From contig OX243827.1 in the NCBI GenBank assembly GCA_945859605.1, forward strand, positions 21,206,862 through 21,270,861: a stretch of 64,000 nt of DNA, read 5' to 3'. Made by a program: the position numbers and the translations under genes. Positions 58,030 to 64,000 of this stretch are shown here, piece by piece. The DNA is from Lumbricus rubellus. Its lineage: Eukaryota; Annelida; Clitellata; Crassiclitellata; Lumbricidae. Under the pieces are notes generated by a model, which ran no database searches, was not told where the DNA came from, and was given only the letters and a program-made list of their open reading frames with translations. Numbering within the stretch: position 1 is the stretch's first letter; every line of letters begins with the position of its first letter.

Positions 58030-61000
58030 TCATTTAATTTGACTTTTACTTTACACTCACTTAAATTTGTCCCTGCACCTCTAAGCCATTGGAATTCTGA
58101 CTCATAAATAATTAAATTATTTGTTCAGATTTGTTCAGTTGATAAACTGTAGCCTAAAAGTCGACCTTGCTTCTGGTTGTCATGCAGTGCATAAGTGACA
58201 TGACTTCTGTCATCTAAATACTTCACCGCCTCAAAATATATGAAGAAAGATAATATATTTATGGTCATATTACTAGACAACAACACATTTCAGTCCCTCA
58301 CCACAGCCCTCCTACCACCACCAGTTGTTCACTGTTCAAGCACTTCGTTCAGTCTTTTCCTCTTCCACCCCAATACTGCTCCATCAACAGTTCAACACAT
58401 CGCTAAAATGCGCAATTCGCTCCATAGCAACACATATAACGCAGTCTTTGGAACAAGCTTCCACCAGTATTATAATTAGGCCTACACATCTTATCTGATC
58501 CATCCTAAAAACTCACCATAAATCTTAGCTGTTGTTATCTAACCACAGGTCTTTCAATCAAAACTAAAACACTGCTTTTTCATAAATCCTACCCATATTC
58601 CTCTTCCCTTTCACATCTCTCACAGTTTTAACTCCAAACAAAATCCACCTTAACCGGCTGACTGCCTTTCTGACTCTTTCAATTTGAACCCTTGGGCCTT
58701 GCCCAGTTGATTTTGTTCGGATTCAGCCCTTATGAACAACATTGGTTCCCGTGACTTCGCTTTTGTAGGTGCTGCAAAATTTTAGAGTTTACGATTTGCG
58801 ATAATGACGACATTGCAGTCAATCCACAAATAGGACCATTAGGCCTATCCCGGGTTAACCAGTTGAGACACCTAAGACTTCGGTCATGCTTGAAGATTTG
58901 TTAATGCGGAACGGTAGGGTAGCACACCGCGAAAGCTAACCAGATTAGCCTTCAGTTACTTAAAATGCCATACAAATAAGCATTACGGCAAGCAAAAAAT
59001 ATGTTTTGCTTTTCACAGGCAATTGTTTATTGTTGCAAAGGTTGCAAACAATATTCGACGACTTACTGCCGAACACTGCTTAGGCTATTTATAACACGGA
59101 TGCTATTCAATATTTTTTATTAGCCTACTGTTTAGGCCTATATTTTTTCTCCAAAATGGTTCCATAAAATTAATGTATGTTATGTTTTTTAGTTGTATAC
59201 GCCTACTGTGATTATAGAAAATTGCATATTTCGATTTTTGTATGAATGTACACGCTATGTTCTGTTCTCATATAATGTTCCCGCATTGAGTTTGCAGGCG
59301 GTTAAATGAAGCACATACTTACTTACTTACTTTACTTTCTTCATAGAGACCGCAATGCCTATATTAAGCTACCACTAGAGGCGCTGGACACTATTAACGC
59401 GGTTGTTCGTCACTACGTTACCAGCGTATGCAATGACAGGTCTTGGAGTGGGACAATTTAATATAAAATACCCATCCCATATAAACAATTCATAACTTAT
59501 GATTACCCATAATGAAGTGATTGACATGAAATTATAGCTATTAGCGCAAGCACTAGGCCTACAGTCTGGGCTACAAATTCTGCACAAAATGGTCAAGCTA
59601 ATAACAAAGAGTACCTAGTCGTCCTAGTGGCTCATTTTCAATAATTTTTAGTTTTAATACCGCTTTAATTGAATTATTTCGCCTGTTGTAAAGTTTATAA
59701 TATTTTATGGGAAAACTGCTGCTTTATCCATTTGAGGCAGGTTTTTTAATAGCGCGCATAGATGTCGTCCTTGCTATAAATTAGGTTACTGCGTTAGACG
59801 CTAGGCAACAGTATACCCTAGGTCTACGTATTTGCCAAAGTTAGGCCTACTAGACGCAGACTATTATAACGTCACGATCCTTGACGATGATTGCACCTGT
59901 TATATAGGCTAGTCTAATCATTGGTTAGGCTAATGTGCTTCCACGCATAAGCAGATCCATATAATTTATTATGTAGCGTTAGTAAGTAAGTGAGCCTCTA
60001 TTCAACCAGCTGCACGCATTCCAGTGTTCAGATATCATATTATTAGGCCTATAGGCTAATAAGCAAGTTTATTTTAAAATTTATTCAGGCGCTACAGGAA
60101 ACAAATTTATTAAGATGTAGCGTTAGTAAGTAAGTGAGTATCTATTCTCTGTGACTCGACGCAGCGTTCGTGAATAAGCAGGTGCCCGCGTTTGACTTTC
60201 AAGTGGCGCTTTAGAAGTTTGGAGGTCACGATTACGATACACGGTCGTGCTATCGGGGTGGAAGACATTGTAGGCCAGCTATAAAGCCTGATATTATAGG
60301 CTTATGCTAGAATATAGGCTACCTCCCCTCGAAATGCAATTTAAAGTAGGCCTATTGTTGTGGTAAAGTTATGAATGCGATAAAAACGTGTCTTAGACAT
60401 TAAAATGTGTACCGGTAGCTAACGGAAGGATTTCTGCATACTTTCACTTATAATTAGATGAGATTCCAGTAGCCTATGCGTTAGAAATAACGTTTTATAT
60501 AGGTTACAAATCGTTTATACCTCCATTTACAAAGATATGTCTCTCTTTAGGTGAAAGGGGTCCAAAAATGCGGAAAAAGCGGACTTTCCTGAGTAACATT
60601 ACATTTTTTATTGAAAGAATGGTTCATATTTTTACTATCAGTTATTATTATAGTGAAAATTGCAATAATATCGAAAAAAGAGCATTTTATGCAAGCTCTC
60701 AATTTCAGTGCTTCGATCTACGTCGACTGCATGACAACCACTTGATATTTTTGTCAATATGAAAATTTTGTGCAACATGGTGCGTGGTTAACTTTTAAAT
60801 TTATATAGTACCTGTGGAGATATGAAGAATGCCTCAGCTATAAAAAAATTGGCACTTGCCATTCATTTTTAAGCAAGTTATAGGCAAAACATTAAAGAGG
60901 TAGGGAAGCTGCTTAAATTTCACTTCACTTCGCGTTTTCAAACTCTTAACTTAATTTCTTCATAAAAAGATACGCGTGGCGGATAGTGCTAGATTTATGC

Positions 61001-61095
61001 TATATTTTGCAATACTAACTTACTTTCTAACGTTGAAATTAAGAGTCGTATTTATGTAAATGAGTTTGTTTCAAATCGTTCCTACCCCATTTAAA
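58030..61095. other. AT-rich non-coding DNA
   Basis: No recognisable exon or intact transposon. The word AGATGTAGCGTTAGTAAGTAAGTGAG recurs in part near 59973 and 60115, and AGGCCTA words are frequent. Confidence 0.45.
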
Positions 61096-61099
61096 GGCT

Positions 61100-61100
<1 letters not shown>

Positions 61101-61188
<88 letters not shown>
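61101..61188 (+). repeat. (AG)n microsatellite running into the assembly gap
   Basis: A pure 88-bp dinucleotide run ends at the first N, so the contig evidently broke in this repeat. Confidence 0.95.
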
Positions 61189-61388
61189 NNNNNNNNNNNN
61201 NNNNNNNNNNNNNNNNNNNNNNNNNNNNNNNNNNNNNNNNNNNNNNNNNNNNNNNNNNNNNNNNNNNNNNNNNNNNNNNNNNNNNNNNNNNNNNNNNNNN
61301 NNNNNNNNNNNNNNNNNNNNNNNNNNNNNNNNNNNNNNNNNNNNNNNNNNNNNNNNNNNNNNNNNNNNNNNNNNNNNNNNNNNNNNNN
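61189..61388. other. Assembly gap of exactly 200 N
   Basis: A round gap length suggests a scaffolding placeholder, not a measured distance. Confidence 0.95.
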
Positions 61389-62873
61389 AAGGGAGAGCAC
61401 TGTTTTTATGAAGATGATGATAATGATGATGGCGACAATGGTGATTTAATCATTTGGGCCAATTTTTTGAACATTTTAAGCCCACAGAGGCATATATTGA
61501 TGAGGATGAGAGCAAGGGTTAATAGGCAAATGGGGGAGGAATGGGGAGAGGTTGACAGCGAGAATTGATAGATTGATAGATGAAATGAGGAAGAATAATT
61601 AATGGACAAAATGATCAAGGATAGGGGAGGGATGAGGGCAAGAATTGATAGATGAAATAAGGATGGACAAATGAGGAAGAATATGGGGAGAGGATGATAG
61701 CGAGCATTAACTGGCTAATGAAGAGGAATTAGAAGTGTGTGGAAGTGAGGCTTAATAGGCAGATGAGTATGAATAGGTGGAAGTTGGGGGGTTGGGGAGA
61801 TGAAAAATTAGGGTATATACACGTTGGAGAGGGTGGGTGTAGAACAGATGTGATGAGCGTAATGATGATTATTGTTTTGTTGGTACTTGGTGAGGATGAG
61901 AATGATGAATTGCAGGGAAGCTGGTCGTCATGGTTACTGCAGTTGATGATGTTGTTTCCTCCTTTTGTCCTTAGATGTGTTTCCAGATCATTGTTCTTCA
62001 CTTGAGATGTAAATAGAATAGATAGATGTATGCTTGTTGTTTTTCGGCATTACCCTGCTTTCTGTTGCATGTCATGTGTGTGTGTTTGTGTGTGTGCGTG
62101 CGTGTGTGTGTGTTCATCTCACCCTTAATCCAATCTAATATATTCTAAATTTATATGATGTGATCTTATTTAATCTAATCAATTCTAATCGAGTCTAGCA
62201 TATTATGAAATCTTATAATTATAATTATATAAAGATTGGCGGTATTTTTTATGAATAATCAATATTTAAGTCTGTGTCTTCATCTCTAAAAACCCAATTA
62301 ATTATGTTAACATAGTGTATAGATCCTATAGTATACAACACAAGGAACCAAACCTTGGCTGCGTAGGGGAGGGGCGGCACAGTCAGGGGAGGGAGGGGCG
62401 GCAAAAAATAAAAAGTAATATTAACTTTTGTTTATGACTGCTCGCGAGACGAACTTGAAAGAATATAATTATAAGTAAAAACTTTGAAACTTAAACAGTT
62501 ATAGGTCTGTGGCAATTAACGTTGGCTTTTAGAGTCGCCTGCAGCATGGTGTTAAACTAAATTGCACGTGACACACCTATCGGGTTTCAACTGCACAACA
62601 TTTGCAACCTATTAAGGCTATACGTTCTGTGGTGAATAGACTTAAAGCTGTGGTGTAATGTAAAGTAATGTAATCCTTTACAATACGCTGCATCCAAGAT
62701 TTACATTATACGTGCGTTTATATACACATTATGTATATGTATATAACTATATATAATAATAGATTATATATACTTGCTCGGATGCATATGTGTATTTACG
62801 TGTTCTTGTATGTATACGTATAATTTTGTCTGTGTATATATATATATAATAAATATTTATATATGATTATAAT

Positions 62874-62904
<31 letters not shown>

Positions 62905-64000
62905 GTATATAATGTGTGTGTATATATTTATATATGATACTATTATATGTTTTGTGTATTAGATCTATGTGTGTGCAAGTTTTAAATATGACAGCTCATT
63001 GTTCCAGCGTGTACTGTTTGCATGTGTATGTATGCGCGTGTAAGGTCAACATGACAGCATTGTTCCAGCGTATTGTTACTGTGAACAGACAACATTGCCA
63101 TCTGGTTGCCGACCACGCTCCATGTGCAATGCACGCAGTCTATTAGTCTAGGCTTGGAATTTCAAAAGGGCTCTAGAAATCACCGTTAGAAGCAAATCAT
63201 GTAACAATTTGCTAACCGGTGTTTCTAGACTAATTTGACCCTCCTGAAACCGAAAATCGCGGTTAGCAAGCTGGATTTTTGGCGGTTCCATGGGAAAACA
63301 AGATGGCGGACAAAATGGCTGCCAATTGCTTATAATGCCTAAAAGTAAAGTATTGTATGTGATAGGAACACGGTTTTAGACTCTAAATTAAGACTATAGG
63401 GTTCAAGAAATGCATTGGAATCAAATACATATATGTAGCACTGCCAAAAAATCAAAATGGCGGACAAAATGGGGGCTAGAATCTTAAATGGACATAAATG
63501 AAGTTATGTATGCAATAGAAACATGATTTCAGAGTCTAAATCAACATTTTCGAGGTCAAGGAATGCGATGGAACCATGATCACATATGCAGCGCTGCACG
63601 AAAACCAAAATGGCGGACAAAATGGCGGCCAGAATCTTAAAATGGCTATAGGTGAAGTCATGCTTGCAATAGAAACATGATTTCAGAGTCTAAATCAACA
63701 TTTTCGAGGTCAAGGAATGCGATGGAACCAATGTCACATATGTAGCACAGCACGAAAACCATAATGGCGGCCAGAATATTAAAATGGCTATAGGTGAAGT
63801 CATGTATACAATGGAATCATGATTTCGGGTCTAAGTCAGCATTTTCGAGATCAAGGAATGCGATGGAACCAATGTAACATATGTAGCAGCTCCAATGAAA
63901 CCAAAGTAGTGGACAAAATGGCAGCCATATCCTTGAATTGGCTATTAGTGGAGTTCTGCATCTGATGTAAATATGCTTCCAGAATGTAAATGAAATTTGT
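61389..64000 (+). repeat. Exact repeat of 23132-25743, probable assembly duplication
   Basis: Matches the earlier block at every position compared, with no indel in 2,612 bp. It includes the FB2 left arm (63145-64000) and breaks off at the window edge within that arm. It contains no additional gene. Confidence 0.9.

Noticed and set aside
61060..61449. Frame reading through the N gap
   Set aside because: Consists of (AG)n and undefined bases.

Overview
The window is eukaryotic nuclear DNA, most likely from a marine invertebrate. It shows GT-AG spliced exon fragments, tRNA-derived SINEs, CR1/L2-like LINE pieces, hAT- and Harbinger-like MITEs, long foldback transposons and very long microsatellites. 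The phylum cannot be fixed from the sequence. The frequent AGGCCT-type words and the foldback elements with tandem-repeat arms recall echinoderms, but a lophotrochozoan is equally possible. Nearly all apparent open frames are readings of simple repeats such as (ATAC)n, (TG)n, (TCTG)n, (GAT)n and (ACC)n.

Only two host genes can be supported, both on the plus strand. (1) A CpG-rich block at 1-1089 holds a TATA-less promoter with a perfect NRF-1-type palindrome and a first coding exon (868-1089). That exon carries the N-terminal signature of the AUTS2/fibrosin/FBRSL1 (fly Tay) family and ends at a GTTAGT donor. No second exon was found, so most of the window may be its first intron. (2) Three spliced exons at 44068-45956 encode the C-terminus of an ARMC2 (armadillo-repeat containing 2) homologue, including the natural stop. 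The middle exon has lost one base, so this is either a pseudogene fragment or a consensus error. Its upstream exons were not found.

The rest is mobile and repetitive DNA. Foldback (long inverted repeat) elements lie at 13352-15025, 24888-27965, 36830-38863, 39135-39745, 46982-47371 and 55696-56262. Most have arms built from short tandem phrases around GGACAAAA or CGACAAC, and two are flanked by exact 9-bp target duplications, which suggests Mutator-like transposition. Four copies of one hAT-type MITE all have perfect 8-bp target duplications. One sits 25 bp after the exon 1 donor and contains a later SINE insertion. The SINE and a LINE in the same window share a 3' tail, so that LINE probably mobilises the SINE.

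At the right edge a 200-N gap (61189-61388) is followed by 61389-64000, which repeats 23132-25743 at a constant offset of 38,257 with no length change even in microsatellites. This looks like an assembly duplication.
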